A stretch of DNA of 64,000 nucleotides. Source: Marisediminitalea lipolytica. Its GTDB lineage: Bacteria > Pseudomonadota > Gammaproteobacteria > Enterobacterales > Alteromonadaceae. The notes under the pieces were generated by a model. It saw only the letters and a program-made list of their open reading frames with translations. It was not told the origin of the DNA and made no database searches. Shown here one piece after another: positions 1-9,453 of this stretch. Numbering within the stretch: the first letter of the stretch is position 1; each line of letters begins with the position of its first letter. A program made the translations under genes and the position numbers. Location: positions 124,001-188,000 of the forward strand of contig NZ_MJIC01000015.1 of NCBI RefSeq assembly GCF_001758465.1, given 5' to 3'.

Positions 1-948
1 AATGAGCCCGGCAGCCATTTTTTCAGCTGCGAGTTTGAGTGCATTGTTTTTAGCAACAATAGGGGTGGGGCCAAGGCCGATGTATTGCACCGGTCCAACC
101 GAAGCTACAGCGGCTCCGCGGCGTTTGATGGCAAGAATTTTGGCGGTTACGGAAACCGGTACCTGGTATAAACCACTCACATCATCAGTGCTGTGTTCGT
201 CAACGTCCAGTGTGCCTATGGCCAGGTACTGCACAGGATCCAGCAGGCCCCTTAAGCCACGAATGGCGTCGCGCTTGGTTGCTGGGGTCAGGTCGTCGCC
301 CTGTTCGTAGTCCATAATAAAATTATTAACGTCCAGCTGGCCTTCGGTTTCTTCTTCCAGCAGCGCCGCGTCTATTACGTAGTAGTTAGCCGCCGAAAAA
401 ACCGCGCCAACGGCTGAATCTACTTCGTTAGTGGTAGTGGCTTGCCAGGTATTTTCCCCGCGCTGAAAGTCGCCACTTTGGGTGTCTTTCGCTTCTATGC
501 GTGAAGCCAGTTCCCGGGCCACAAAAACAAAGGTAATGTACTGATCCTCGTTGCTGGGCGCGGCTTGACCCCGGCCTGCTTCGGTGAGTTTGGCCAGCAG
601 TTTTGACTCGTTAATGCTGACCCGCATAACCACCCGGAACAGATTGTCGTCTTTATTTTCTTTCTTTGAGATAACGGTCGACTGTAACAGGTAGTCGTCT
701 ATGTTGGCGCTAATGTCGTCTTTAATCAGCGCAAAATTAGGCAACTGGTATTGCTGGGTTTTTGCCAGCCAGGTTTCAACCGCTTTTAGCTTGGCTTCTG
801 CGTAAGCGGCTGCACGCTCGTCGTCATCCAGCCAGCCTGAATAGGGGTACTCTACAACACCTTTGTATTCGGCACTAGTGGCAGGAAAAGCCGAAAATAC
901 AATAATGAATATCAGCCATAATTTAGCGGTTAGGTTGCTACATTTCAT
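1..948 (-). CDS. Secreted protein of unknown function (partial, C-terminus outside window)
   Basis: An open frame runs from ATG at 948 off the left edge of the window, giving 316 codons without a stop. The first residues (MKCSNLTAKLWLIFIIVF, then SAFPATSA) form a signal peptide with a likely cleavage after ATSA, so the mature protein should be periplasmic or exported. The mature N-terminus has an acidic DDDER stretch followed by a helix (AAAYAEAKLKAVETWLAK), a layout seen in periplasmic proteins with repeated alpha/beta domains, but I recognise no named family. The start overlaps the end of the upstream gene by 11 bp, so the two are probably translationally coupled and work together. Function unknown. 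Confidence 0.75.
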   Translation of the reverse strand, partial: MKCSNLTAKLWLIFIIVFSAFPATSAEYKGVVEYPYSGWLDDDERAAAYAEAKLKAVETWLAKTQQYQLPNFALIKDDISANIDDYLLQSTVISKKENKDDNLFRVVMRVSINESKLLAKLTEAGRGQAAPSNEDQYITFVFVARELASRIEAKDTQSGDFQRGENTWQATTTNEVDSAVGAVFSAANYYVIDAALLEEETEGQLDVNNFIMDYEQGDDLTPATKRDAIRGLRGLLDPVQYLAIGTLDVDEHSTDDVSGLYQVPVSVTAKILAIKRRGAAVASVGPVQYIGLGPTPIVAKNNALKLAAEKMAAGLI

Positions 949-2170
949 TAAACTGTTCGCTCCATGCGGTAAAAGTCTGGTAGGTTTTTCGCTTTTGCTG
1001 GGTGTGGGTGTCGAACCATTTTTTCTCTGGCGCCTTTAACTGATGCGCAATATCCAGCAGTAGCATTTCGAGGGCATCTTCATAACCGGGCCAGTCGGTT
1101 TCTGAACTTTGGTTCTTACTCACCAGCATAGGCACGGCATAATGAAAATAATCGTTTATCAGCAGGTCGGTATCCGTGGCTTCACGGGCGTTTAACAGCA
1201 CCCGGGCGGCGTAAAGATTTTTATTGGTTTTTTTCATGACCTTAAAGTTGGTAACAGTGAGATCAAAGACATAGTCTGGCTCGGGTAAAGCCAACTGATA
1301 AACATCACCATTAGACATGCGCCCGGACATTTTATTACCGATGGCATAACCCTTGGTGTAGGGCACCATATTGAGCCTGGCATTTTGCGCGAGCTGAGCC
1401 GTAAAGTACTGGCCAAAGGTCTGGCTTAACGGATTTACTGCCAGCGATGGCGGGAGCAGCGGTGCGGCTTTGTCGCCAAAAGATAATGTATCAACCTTAA
1501 ACCGCAGGGCATCTTCTTCAGGTAAGTGGGATTCCAGGATCCTGTCCCGGGCAATGGTAAACAGATTGATATCGCTATTGTCTGGCTGATAAAGCGCTTT
1601 TACATTGGTTTCTTTCGCAAGTGCCAGGTCGTCGTAAACACTAACTACATCGTTGCGCGCTATGTCCAGGGGAATACTGGCTATCAGTCGCATAGACTGA
1701 AAATCAAAAAACAGAATCTGCGCACTGATTTCGGCCACCAGTTTGTAGTAGTCGGGAAACTTATCCACGCTAACCGTCTCTCTCTCGATGGCTAGTGTCA
1801 TAGCAATGGCTGGTCCGGACTCGTAGTCTCCCTTCTCGCCGGCAGCAATCTTATAAGGCAGGCCTGCAGTTTGCTCCAGCATTGTGCGAAATGCTTTGTC
1901 TAGTGGTGCCGCTTGTCCTTTCCCGGGCGAAACATTGATGCTGGTAACTACCGGATAGTTAGCTTTGGCATGCTTCGCCTCGCCGAGATAGGAGAGGCCC
2001 GCAAAGTAGATAGTTGGCTGAGCCAGTAGCTCGCCAGGCTGCATTAAACAAAGAGTTGCTATAACCCTTAAGAGCCACAAAGGTGATTTTATTGCGAGTA
2101 CTTTTACTCCGGGAAAGGTTGCGAAAAACAGTGGTTGTATGAGGTTAACACTAATAATCGTGTTCCGCAT
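938..2170 (-). CDS. Secreted protein of unknown function
   Basis: This is a 410-residue frame with no recognised domain. If it starts at ATG 2170, the signal-like hydrophobic segment (WLLRVIATLCLMQPGELLAQ) begins about 30 residues in. A start at an internal TTG just before WLLRV would give a conventional signal peptide, so the true start is uncertain. The mature part has no transmembrane segment and few cysteines. Its 3' end overlaps the next gene on the same strand (ATG at 948) by 11 bp, indicating a coupled two-gene unit of exported proteins. No function is proposed. Confidence 0.7.
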   Translation of the reverse strand: MRNTIISVNLIQPLFFATFPGVKVLAIKSPLWLLRVIATLCLMQPGELLAQPTIYFAGLSYLGEAKHAKANYPVVTSINVSPGKGQAAPLDKAFRTMLEQTAGLPYKIAAGEKGDYESGPAIAMTLAIERETVSVDKFPDYYKLVAEISAQILFFDFQSMRLIASIPLDIARNDVVSVYDDLALAKETNVKALYQPDNSDINLFTIARDRILESHLPEEDALRFKVDTLSFGDKAAPLLPPSLAVNPLSQTFGQYFTAQLAQNARLNMVPYTKGYAIGNKMSGRMSNGDVYQLALPEPDYVFDLTVTNFKVMKKTNKNLYAARVLLNAREATDTDLLINDYFHYAVPMLVSKNQSSETDWPGYEDALEMLLLDIAHQLKAPEKKWFDTHTQQKRKTYQTFTAWSEQFNEM

Positions 2171-2366
2171 TGGACTCTCCCTGTTCAGTGGCGGTGTATA
2201 TTACATAACTAATATGTCAGACAAATCGAGCTAGTACAATATTTGATCAGTATTAATTTTGAACAGTCAGTGCGTAAATGCAGGTTGGTAGAATTGGACT
2301 AAATTAGCCTTTAGTTTAGTGGCGATAACGTGAACAGAGACTATTTTTAGAAAGAGAAATATTTAT

Positions 2367-3374
2367 TTGCCCTGGTGCTATAGGATATTACCGATTCGCT
2401 TCACGTGCAGCTCGATCATCCCCTTATGCTTGTTGTTTTTTGTCTCGTCCTCTTATGGGGAGGGGGGGGCGTATAGCGGATTTCTGTCGTCTGAACCCAT
2501 TATCCCTATTCCGTTAGTTCATCAGCAGAACCCGCTGAAGGCAAATATTGGTAAACTATTATACAACGATCCCCGCCTGTCGGCAGACAACACCGTCTCA
2601 TGTGCCAGCTGCCACCGACTTGAACTTGGGGGAACCGACAGATTAGCTACCTCTATTGGTGTTAAGGGAGCTAAAGGACCCGTTAATGCGCCAACGGTGT
2701 TTAACAGCGCGTTTAACTTTTTATTTTTCTGGGATGGTCGGGCGGCTTCGCTGGAAGCGCAAATTGATGGGCCAATCCACAACCAACATGAAATGGCCAG
2801 CTCCTGGCCAGAAATTCTGGATAAGTTAAAGGCAGATAAAGACCTGCTGCTTGCCATACAACAAGCTTATGCCGAACCGCTGTCTGAGCAGGTTATCAAG
2901 GATGCTATCGCCTCTTACGAGAAAACCTTAATCACACCAAACAGCCCTTTCGATCGTTATCTGCGGGGGGATTTAGCGGCGCTTGGACAACGGGCAAAAC
3001 GGGGCTATAAACTGTTCAAATCTTATGGCTGTTCCTCGTGCCACCAGGGCGTAAATGTAGGTGGCAACATGTTTGAGAGAATGGGCGTGGTCAGGGATTA
3101 TTTTAGCGAACGAGGTAACTTAACCCGCGCAGATTATGGTCGCTACAATGTTACGGGCAAAGAAGAGCATAAATTTGAGTTTAAAGTGCCCTCGCTACGA
3201 AATATCGCCGAGACTGCGCCTTATTTCCACGATGGTTCGGCGCAGTCGCTGGAAGCTGCGGTTGAAGTCATGGCTTATTATCAGCTTGGTCGAAAAATCC
3301 CACCAGCCGATCAGCAGGCTATCGTCGCTTTTTTACATTCGCTAACGGGTGAATTACCGGAAGATGCAAAATGA
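2367..3374 (+). CDS. Di-haem cytochrome c peroxidase family protein
   Basis: This protein probably reduces hydrogen peroxide, or oxidises a small substrate in the MauG manner, in the periplasm with electrons from a c-type cytochrome. It has a signal peptide (SIIPLCLLFFVSSSYG) and two CXXCH haem-binding motifs, CASCH at residues 79-83 and CSSCH at 222-226, in the usual two-domain arrangement. The length (335 aa) fits the family. The frame opens with TTG at 2367 and has no in-frame ATG before the signal peptide; AAAGAGAAA lies just upstream as a weak ribosome site. The stop overlaps the histidine kinase start by 4 bp (ATGA), so peroxidase, kinase and HD-GYP regulator form one operon. That suggests the enzyme's substrate or redox state may be linked to the signalling pair. 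Confidence 0.85.
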   Translation: MPWCYRILPIRFTCSSIIPLCLLFFVSSSYGEGGAYSGFLSSEPIIPIPLVHQQNPLKANIGKLLYNDPRLSADNTVSCASCHRLELGGTDRLATSIGVKGAKGPVNAPTVFNSAFNFLFFWDGRAASLEAQIDGPIHNQHEMASSWPEILDKLKADKDLLLAIQQAYAEPLSEQVIKDAIASYEKTLITPNSPFDRYLRGDLAALGQRAKRGYKLFKSYGCSSCHQGVNVGGNMFERMGVVRDYFSERGNLTRADYGRYNVTGKEEHKFEFKVPSLRNIAETAPYFHDGSAQSLEAAVEVMAYYQLGRKIPPADQQAIVAFLHSLTGELPEDAK

Positions 3375-6300
3375 AGCGCGGACTGCACACACTGGATAAA
3401 ACATCCGGGCTGATTGTGGCGGGTTTACTGGCCGCAATGTTGTTGTTGGCATTTTTATATTCTCGTAGCCAATTGGCCGACACCGAAAAACACAGTGAGA
3501 TTGTCGGCGTCATTTCTGAACTGAGAGAGCTGGAGGCAGAGTTTCAGCGTGCACTGATTGTTACCCGCTATGGCCTGGTTGGCAGTTATGACGAGCTGGT
3601 TTATACCAATAAGCGCCTGTTTCAACAAAGCGAACAGTTGCAAGTGACTCTGGGTGAAAGAGCGTGGTTTGCCGACATCAAAAAGCCAACCGAACGCTAC
3701 CTTGCATTATTAATGGCGCAGCGCGAATCTTTGGAAGACTTTAAGTCTCACAATGCCGTGTTAAAAAACTCCCTGCAGTATCTGCCAACGGCGGTAGACA
3801 ATTTTACGGCTACGTTGGATAAGGTTGAACAACAAGACCTGATTGAATCATTGCATCGGTTGGTTCGCCTTATCCTGCAGTTAAATCTGTCATCCGATCC
3901 TCAGACTGTCGATGCGACCAGACAACAGATGGTTTTAGTTAACTCGCAGCTGAAAAACAGTGGTGATTTTGATCAGGAAGCATTACGGCTGGTATTAAGG
4001 CATGCAGAGCTGGTGGAAGAATATAAAGCTGAAGTGGATGAGTTGGTGCAGATTGCGTTTAACGTACCTACCGAAGCAGCGCTGCGAGATTTGTTTAATC
4101 AGTATTTAAAGCTGTACCACGGCATAGAGCGAAGGGCCAGCTACTATCGCGGGCTAACTATTTTACTGGCAGCTTTACTGACGCTGGCTCTGGCGTTTTA
4201 CATGTTTCGCATCACCCGGGTGTCGGCAACCCTCAAACAAACCATCGAGCAGCTTAATTTTCAGAAGTTTGCCCTCGACCAGCACGCCATTGTGAGTATT
4301 ACCGACAAACGGGGCAATATTACTTATGCCAATCAGCGTTTTTGTGATTTAAGTAAATATACTCACGAAGAACTGATGGGACAAAATCACCGTCTGGTTA
4401 GAAGTCCGGATACGCCCGATGAGCTGTTTATTGATCTGTGGTCAACTATTCGGGCCGGTAAGGTGTGGCGTGGAGACATTAAAAACCGGGCAAAGGATGG
4501 CAGTGTTTACTGGGTGGCCTCCACCATTGTGCCCTTTTTGGATAAGCAGCAACGTCCTTTTCAGTATGTCTCTATTCGCACGGATATCACGCAGCGTAAA
4601 CAAATGGAGAAAGAGGTCATTGCGGCAAACCGTGCTAAAAGTGACTTTTTAGCCAATATGAGTCACGAAATACGAACGCCAATGAATGCGGTAATTGGCT
4701 TAAGTCACCTGGCGTTAAAGACACCGCTAAATGACAAACAAAAAGACTACCTTGAAAAAATTCAGACGTCAGCCACCGCTCTGCTGAGCATACTGAACGA
4801 TATCCTCGATTTTTCAAAGATTGAGGCTGGCAAGCTCAATATAGAACACATTGAGTTTAGTTTGCAGGATGTGGTTAACCAGGTTTTCGCCATGAACTGT
4901 TTGCGCGCTGAGGAAAAGGGGCTCGAAGTTTTATTTTATTGTGATGCCAGGGTGCCGCAACGGCTTATCGGCGATCCGCTCAGGCTTAATCAAATCCTCA
5001 CCAACCTGATCAGTAATGCGATCAAATTTACTGAACAAGGCGAGATTGTGTTGCGGGTCGAGGTGACTCACCAGGAAGATAATCAGGCCACGTTAACATT
5101 TAGTGTTAAAGATACCGGTATTGGTCTGTCTGAACAGCAGCAATCCCGGCTTTTTGAGTCGTTTTCTCAGGCGGATAGCTCCACAACCCGAAAATTTGGC
5201 GGCACGGGGCTGGGTCTGGCCATTTGCAAAAAGCTGGTTACGGCCATGCAGGGCTGCATTGGTGTTAGCAGCGAAACAGGTCGTGGTAGCGAATTTTTCT
5301 TTAGCATACCTTTTGAGCGCACGGCGACGGTTGCTCAGGCTAAAAATGAAATCTCCCTGTTGCGAGGCAAACGGGCACTCATTGTTGATGATACCGAGTC
5401 AGCTCGTAACATCATCACCGAAGCATTACAAAGTTTGGGCATGCAGGTAAGTGCAACCGACTCGGGTGAGCAAGCCCTGCAGTTACTTGAGTCTGCGTCA
5501 GCGCCTTTTGATTTTGCCATTGTCGACTGGCAGATGCCGGGGCTCGATGGGATAGAAACCCTGCATCAGCTTAGGGCCGTTCAGGCGCATCACAAGCACC
5601 CGCTCCACTGCGTGTTAGTCACCGCCTATAGCCGCGAAGATGCACTGGCACAGATTGCGCAGCATCAGTTAACCGATATCGCCATTCTGGCTAAGCCACT
5701 TTCAAGCATAGCGCTGGCCGATCAGTTACTGTCATTTTATGCTTCAGCAAGCTCTGCTACACATTCTGATTTGCCAGTTTCAGTTAATGCTCCGGATGAT
5801 ATCCAGCATTTGCTGGGTACCAGAGTACTGCTGGTGGAGGATAACCCGATTAATCAGCAGGTAGCCAACGAACTGCTCGAAGCATACGGTATTGAGGTTA
5901 TGATTGCCGGCAACGGTGTAGAAGCGCTAACTCTTTTAAAGCAGCATAAGATCGATTTAGTTTTACTGGACATTGATATGCCTGTCATGGATGGCTTTGA
6001 AACTATCGGGCATATCCGGGCTAACATGATGTGGCAGGATTTACCCGTTATTGCCATGACTGCGCATGCTCAGGAAAGCATTCGCGATAAGTGTTTGCAG
6101 CTGGGGATGAACGAACATATCGCCAAACCCTTTGACGAAAATGCCCTGTTTACGTTGCTGACAAAGTGGTTGTCATCCGCGGCGCTGGAATCACGGCATA
6201 TGACTGATGTTCCGGCTGGCACAGAGCCGGACTGCGTAAATTTAGACGGCGTCGATACGTGTGCCGGATTACGCTCAGTCAGAGGAAATCGTAAGTTATA

Positions 6301-6862
6301 TCGTTCGTTATTAGGTCAGTTTAAAGATAATTATAGCGATATGGATAACACTCTGGCCCGTGTGATGGATCAGGCTGATCTGGACACAACCAGGCGATAT
6401 CTGCATACATTGCGTTCAGTAGCGGCTGCTATCGGTGCTACAGAGCTTGCCGACGTCGCCGGTGAGTTTGAACAACATGTCGTTAAAGATAGCGAACCAG
6501 CGGCGTTATTTACCTGCCTCAGTAAATTCAGTATCGCCCTTAATGTGGTACTAACCTCAATCGAACAGGTGCTGGATGTGGCCCGCGAGGCTGAGCCTCA
6601 GGGAGTTACTGGCAAGTCTGTGGATTATACGCAATTACCAGATCTCCTTGCGCGACTGGAAATGCTGCTTAATGAAGCGGACCTGGACGCGGCGGAGCAA
6701 CTGCCTTTACTTAAACCATTCATTACTTCAGTGTCACAAAAGGCGGCATTTAGTGCACTGACTAAAGCCATTAATTCCTTCGATTTTGATGACGCGCTGC
6801 AATATCTGCACACGTTGAAATTATCCCTGGGAACCAGCAAGGAGCTTTCTAATGAAGAATAA
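3371..6862 (+). CDS. Hybrid sensor histidine kinase (periplasmic helical sensor-PAS-HisKA-HATPase-REC-REC-Hpt)
   Basis: This is an inner-membrane phosphorelay kinase of 1163 aa. Two transmembrane helices (about residues 14-30 and 260-277) bracket an all-helical periplasmic sensor that resembles the DAHL type. A PAS domain (about 295-415) precedes the HisKA box SHEIRTPMNAVIG with phospho-acceptor His432. An HATPase domain follows, with N, G1 (DTGIGL) and G2 (GGTGLGL) boxes. Two receiver domains come next: the first has phospho-acceptor Asp719 (VDWQMPG), the second Asp867 (LDIDMPVMDG). The C-terminal Hpt domain has His1012 in RYLHTLRS. This is the BarA/EvgS-type four-step relay layout. The gene overlaps the peroxidase upstream by 4 bp and the HD-GYP regulator downstream by 11 bp, making the latter its probable output. 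Confidence 0.9.
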   Translation: MKRGLHTLDKTSGLIVAGLLAAMLLLAFLYSRSQLADTEKHSEIVGVISELRELEAEFQRALIVTRYGLVGSYDELVYTNKRLFQQSEQLQVTLGERAWFADIKKPTERYLALLMAQRESLEDFKSHNAVLKNSLQYLPTAVDNFTATLDKVEQQDLIESLHRLVRLILQLNLSSDPQTVDATRQQMVLVNSQLKNSGDFDQEALRLVLRHAELVEEYKAEVDELVQIAFNVPTEAALRDLFNQYLKLYHGIERRASYYRGLTILLAALLTLALAFYMFRITRVSATLKQTIEQLNFQKFALDQHAIVSITDKRGNITYANQRFCDLSKYTHEELMGQNHRLVRSPDTPDELFIDLWSTIRAGKVWRGDIKNRAKDGSVYWVASTIVPFLDKQQRPFQYVSIRTDITQRKQMEKEVIAANRAKSDFLANMSHEIRTPMNAVIGLSHLALKTPLNDKQKDYLEKIQTSATALLSILNDILDFSKIEAGKLNIEHIEFSLQDVVNQVFAMNCLRAEEKGLEVLFYCDARVPQRLIGDPLRLNQILTNLISNAIKFTEQGEIVLRVEVTHQEDNQATLTFSVKDTGIGLSEQQQSRLFESFSQADSSTTRKFGGTGLGLAICKKLVTAMQGCIGVSSETGRGSEFFFSIPFERTATVAQAKNEISLLRGKRALIVDDTESARNIITEALQSLGMQVSATDSGEQALQLLESASAPFDFAIVDWQMPGLDGIETLHQLRAVQAHHKHPLHCVLVTAYSREDALAQIAQHQLTDIAILAKPLSSIALADQLLSFYASASSATHSDLPVSVNAPDDIQHLLGTRVLLVEDNPINQQVANELLEAYGIEVMIAGNGVEALTLLKQHKIDLVLLDIDMPVMDGFETIGHIRANMMWQDLPVIAMTAHAQESIRDKCLQLGMNEHIAKPFDENALFTLLTKWLSSAALESRHMTDVPAGTEPDCVNLDGVDTCAGLRSVRGNRKLYRSLLGQFKDNYSDMDNTLARVMDQADLDTTRRYLHTLRSVAAAIGATELADVAGEFEQHVVKDSEPAALFTCLSKFSIALNVVLTSIEQVLDVAREAEPQGVTGKSVDYTQLPDLLARLEMLLNEADLDAAEQLPLLKPFITSVSQKAAFSALTKAINSFDFDDALQYLHTLKLSLGTSKELSNEE

Positions 6863-7952
6863 ACCTACGGTGCTGATCGTTGATGATGAATCAATGAACA
6901 TTAATATTCTTATGGATTTACTAAAATCTGATTACCGTCTGATTGCCGCCAAAGACGGTACGCAGGCGTTACAACGTGTGTCGCAAAGCACGCCGGATCT
7001 GATTTTACTGGATATCATGATGCCCGGAATGGATGGCTACAGCGTTTGTGAACGTCTAAAGGCGAGTCCGGATACCCGGGATATTCCAGTGATCTTTATT
7101 TCTGCCATGGGAGAGGTGCAGGATGAAACCCGGGGATTTGAAGTCGGTGCTGTGGACTACATTACCAAGCCTTTTTCGCCGCCTGTGGTGCTGGCCCGGG
7201 TAAGTACCCATATTCAGCTGTGTCAGGCGCAAAAGGCAATGAAAGCGCACAATCAGCAGTTGGAAGAGCAGGTTCAATTGCGCACCAGAGAGCTGGCAAT
7301 AACCCAGGATGTCACCATTCACAGTCTTGCCTCTCTGGCGGAAACCCGTGATAACGAAACGGGCAACCACATACGCCGTACGCAGTATTACGTTAAGGCT
7401 TTGGCTGAGTACTTACAGCTGCAGGGCCCCTATGCCAAAGAGCTACCCCAGGGCGTGGTCGAGCCTTTGTTTAAGTCAGCGCCGTTGCATGATATTGGTA
7501 AAGTGGGGATCCCAGACGCTATCTTGCTAAAGCCAGGTAAACTGGATCATAACGAGTTTGATGTCATGAAAACCCATACTACACTGGGCCGCGATGCCAT
7601 TGCCAAAGCTGAAGCTGAACTACAGGATGTGGGTGATGAGGACGTTTCCAAGACCTCTTTTTTGCGACTCGCCCGGGAGATTGCTTATAGCCATCATGAA
7701 AAGTGGGATGGCAGTGGCTACCCCGAGGGCCTCAGCGGCGTGGATATTCCGTTATCGGCACGATTAATGGCTGTGGCCGATGTTTATGACGCGCTGATCA
7801 GTCGCCGGGTTTACAAAGAGCCCATGACACATGAGCAGGCCCGAACCATTATTCTTGACGGCAGAGGCTCGCATTTTGATCCGGTGATTGTTGATGCATT
7901 TATTGTTCTGGAGCCTGAATTTCAGGCTATTGCTGCTCGCTATCAGGATTAA
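6852..7952 (+). CDS. Response regulator with HD-GYP c-di-GMP phosphodiesterase domain
   Basis: This RpfG-like regulator (366 aa) probably hydrolyses cyclic di-GMP when phosphorylated. The receiver domain spans residues 5-120, with acidic pocket DDE near residue 13 and phospho-acceptor Asp54 (LLDIMMPGMDG). A short coiled linker (about 125-150) leads to the HD-GYP domain: the metal-binding HD pair is at 213-214 (HDIGK), HH-E-KWDGSGYP follows, and GYP is at 289-291. All expected signature residues are present, so it is probably catalytically active. ATG at 6852 lies inside the kinase gene (11 bp overlap). It is followed by a strong terminator, so it ends the three-gene operon. Confidence 0.92.
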   Translation: MKNKPTVLIVDDESMNINILMDLLKSDYRLIAAKDGTQALQRVSQSTPDLILLDIMMPGMDGYSVCERLKASPDTRDIPVIFISAMGEVQDETRGFEVGAVDYITKPFSPPVVLARVSTHIQLCQAQKAMKAHNQQLEEQVQLRTRELAITQDVTIHSLASLAETRDNETGNHIRRTQYYVKALAEYLQLQGPYAKELPQGVVEPLFKSAPLHDIGKVGIPDAILLKPGKLDHNEFDVMKTHTTLGRDAIAKAEAELQDVGDEDVSKTSFLRLAREIAYSHHEKWDGSGYPEGLSGVDIPLSARLMAVADVYDALISRRVYKEPMTHEQARTIILDGRGSHFDPVIVDAFIVLEPEFQAIAARYQD

Positions 7953-7982
7953 GCACTGACACTTATCATAAGCCAGAAACAG

Positions 7983-8007
7983 CAAAGCCACCTTTTTGGT
8001 GGCTTTG
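7983..8007. terminator. Rho-independent terminator after the HD-GYP operon
   Basis: A perfect 10-bp stem, CAAAGCCACC pairing with GGTGGCTTTG around a TTTTT loop, is followed by a T-rich stretch on the plus strand. It lies between convergent genes and may also serve the DUF3014 gene on the minus strand. Confidence 0.85.
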
Positions 8008-8030
8008 TTTTAACAGTGTAAAGGTAATCT

Positions 8031-8879
8031 TTACTGCGCCATCAGGCTGTCTCTGAGTTCACGCAGTTTGGCCTTGATGCGGCGCATATTATCCGGACCA
8101 GTTCGCAGCAGTTGTTTCTGCGGGGCGGATAAGTTTTCCAGGCGGTCATCAGCATACTTGTACATAACCGAGTCGGTGTAAACCTCTACCGGCATTTTCA
8201 CTTCCGGGGTATCCAGTAAGGTATCAATGGCTTCAATCAGCACTTCACTGAAGGGTTGGTCCGGGTCTCCGATTTCAGCATATTTGGCCTGAATCTCTTC
8301 TTCGTAAGTGCTGTACAGCTCGATTAAATCTTCATTGCTCATCGATTCCAGCGCGTCAACATAAGGGGTATAACGCTTATAGCTGGCCGAATCAATCCAC
8401 TCGCGATTAGCCTGGGTGTAAACCCTGAAATCTTGATCCGGCGGTGTCAGCAAACGGTGATTGGGCGCCATCTCGTTATTGGCCAGATTAGTGGTTGAGA
8501 CCACAAAGCGTTGTAACAGGCCGTCATTTACCAGCAATCGACTTAAGGTCGGAGAGGTGGCTATGGCTTCTAACGCGGTTTTAATGGCAGTATCACTGAT
8601 ATCCAGCGGCTCGGGTTCTGCAACGGGCTCAGGCATCGGCTCAATTTCCTGATCCGGATCGATTTCTACCGGTTCAGGCGGTGGTGTGGCCTCAAATGTA
8701 TCGGTGGGCTCTGGTTCAATCGGCTCAGGTTGGGCAACCGCAGGCGTTACGGGTTCAGTGACCGGCTGTGGCTCAGGCGCTGATGAGGGCCACAATAAAA
8801 CGACCAGTAGCACTACAACTATTACACCACCGACAATGGCGTAAGGTAACCAGGATCGTTGCTCAGAATTTTCGCTCAT
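8031..8879 (-). CDS. DUF3014 domain-containing membrane protein
   Basis: This protein has 282 aa. A short cytoplasmic N-terminus is followed by one transmembrane helix (YAIVGGVIVVVLLVVLLW, about residues 13-30). A long proline/glutamate-rich linker (EPEP, QPEPIEPEPT type repeats, about 33-95) follows, then a helical C-terminal domain with the pattern RLLVNDGLLQRFVVSTTNLA that I associate with DUF3014. This architecture suggests a membrane-anchored periplasmic domain held away from the membrane by a stiff spacer. The function of the family is not known. It is apparently monocistronic and ends at the shared terminator. Confidence 0.8.
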   Translation of the reverse strand: MSENSEQRSWLPYAIVGGVIVVVLLVVLLWPSSAPEPQPVTEPVTPAVAQPEPIEPEPTDTFEATPPPEPVEIDPDQEIEPMPEPVAEPEPLDISDTAIKTALEAIATSPTLSRLLVNDGLLQRFVVSTTNLANNEMAPNHRLLTPPDQDFRVYTQANREWIDSASYKRYTPYVDALESMSNEDLIELYSTYEEEIQAKYAEIGDPDQPFSEVLIEAIDTLLDTPEVKMPVEVYTDSVMYKYADDRLENLSAPQKQLLRTGPDNMRRIKAKLRELRDSLMAQ

Positions 8880-9144
8880 ATTTGTCTACCTTGATCATTG
8901 GCTGCGGATTTCCATACTATCAGAGTTAATGACAATCCGGTGAAAATCAATGCGCAATTGCAAATCTTTTCAATTTTTGAAAACTGACTTACCACTCCTA
9001 TCATTATTGAATACAGGACTTAGCGGCAAGAGTAAACCGTTAACAGGTACGATTTTATAGATGATTTAGTGCCCGATCGGTTCACATCATCTTTTCTTCG
9101 GACTTTTTCGTATCAACGCTAATGCCATTAAATCGGGAGTTGTC

Positions 9145-9453
9145 ATGTACAAGTTTTTGAGTAGCGAAATCGAAAATACACCGCTGGACATTGAGAACCT
9201 GGAGGTGCAGTCATTTGAAATGAATGTTTATCTGGTGCAACTGACCATCGACGGAAAAACTGGTTTGGTTTATAACGCCAAGGATCAGCCGATGCGCTTT
9301 TTCAGTGCCGGGCACATCCGGGAATTTTTTGCCCATTGCAAGGTTGGTAATTCATTTATGACCCACGACACCCCCTACGATGAGATGATTGGTAATCCGC
9401 CTAAGGCCGGGCATTCCATGGCCTTGCCATTCAGTATGGATTTACCTTACTAG
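9145..9453 (+). CDS. Small protein of unknown function (DUF6482-like)
   Basis: This is a 102-residue soluble protein with no signal peptide or membrane segment. It has an ATG start preceded by a good ribosome site (GGGAG, 6-7 bp before). The composition and the motif GKTGLVYNAKDQPMRFFS, followed by a C-terminal ALPFSMDLPY, resemble small proteins of the DUF6482 group found in marine gammaproteobacteria; this assignment is tentative. The stop overlaps the end of the convergent ABC1 kinase gene by 4 bp. A 265-bp leader upstream, where I see no other gene, probably carries its promoter. Confidence 0.65.
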   Translation: MYKFLSSEIENTPLDIENLEVQSFEMNVYLVQLTIDGKTGLVYNAKDQPMRFFSAGHIREFFAHCKVGNSFMTHDTPYDEMIGNPPKAGHSMALPFSMDLPY

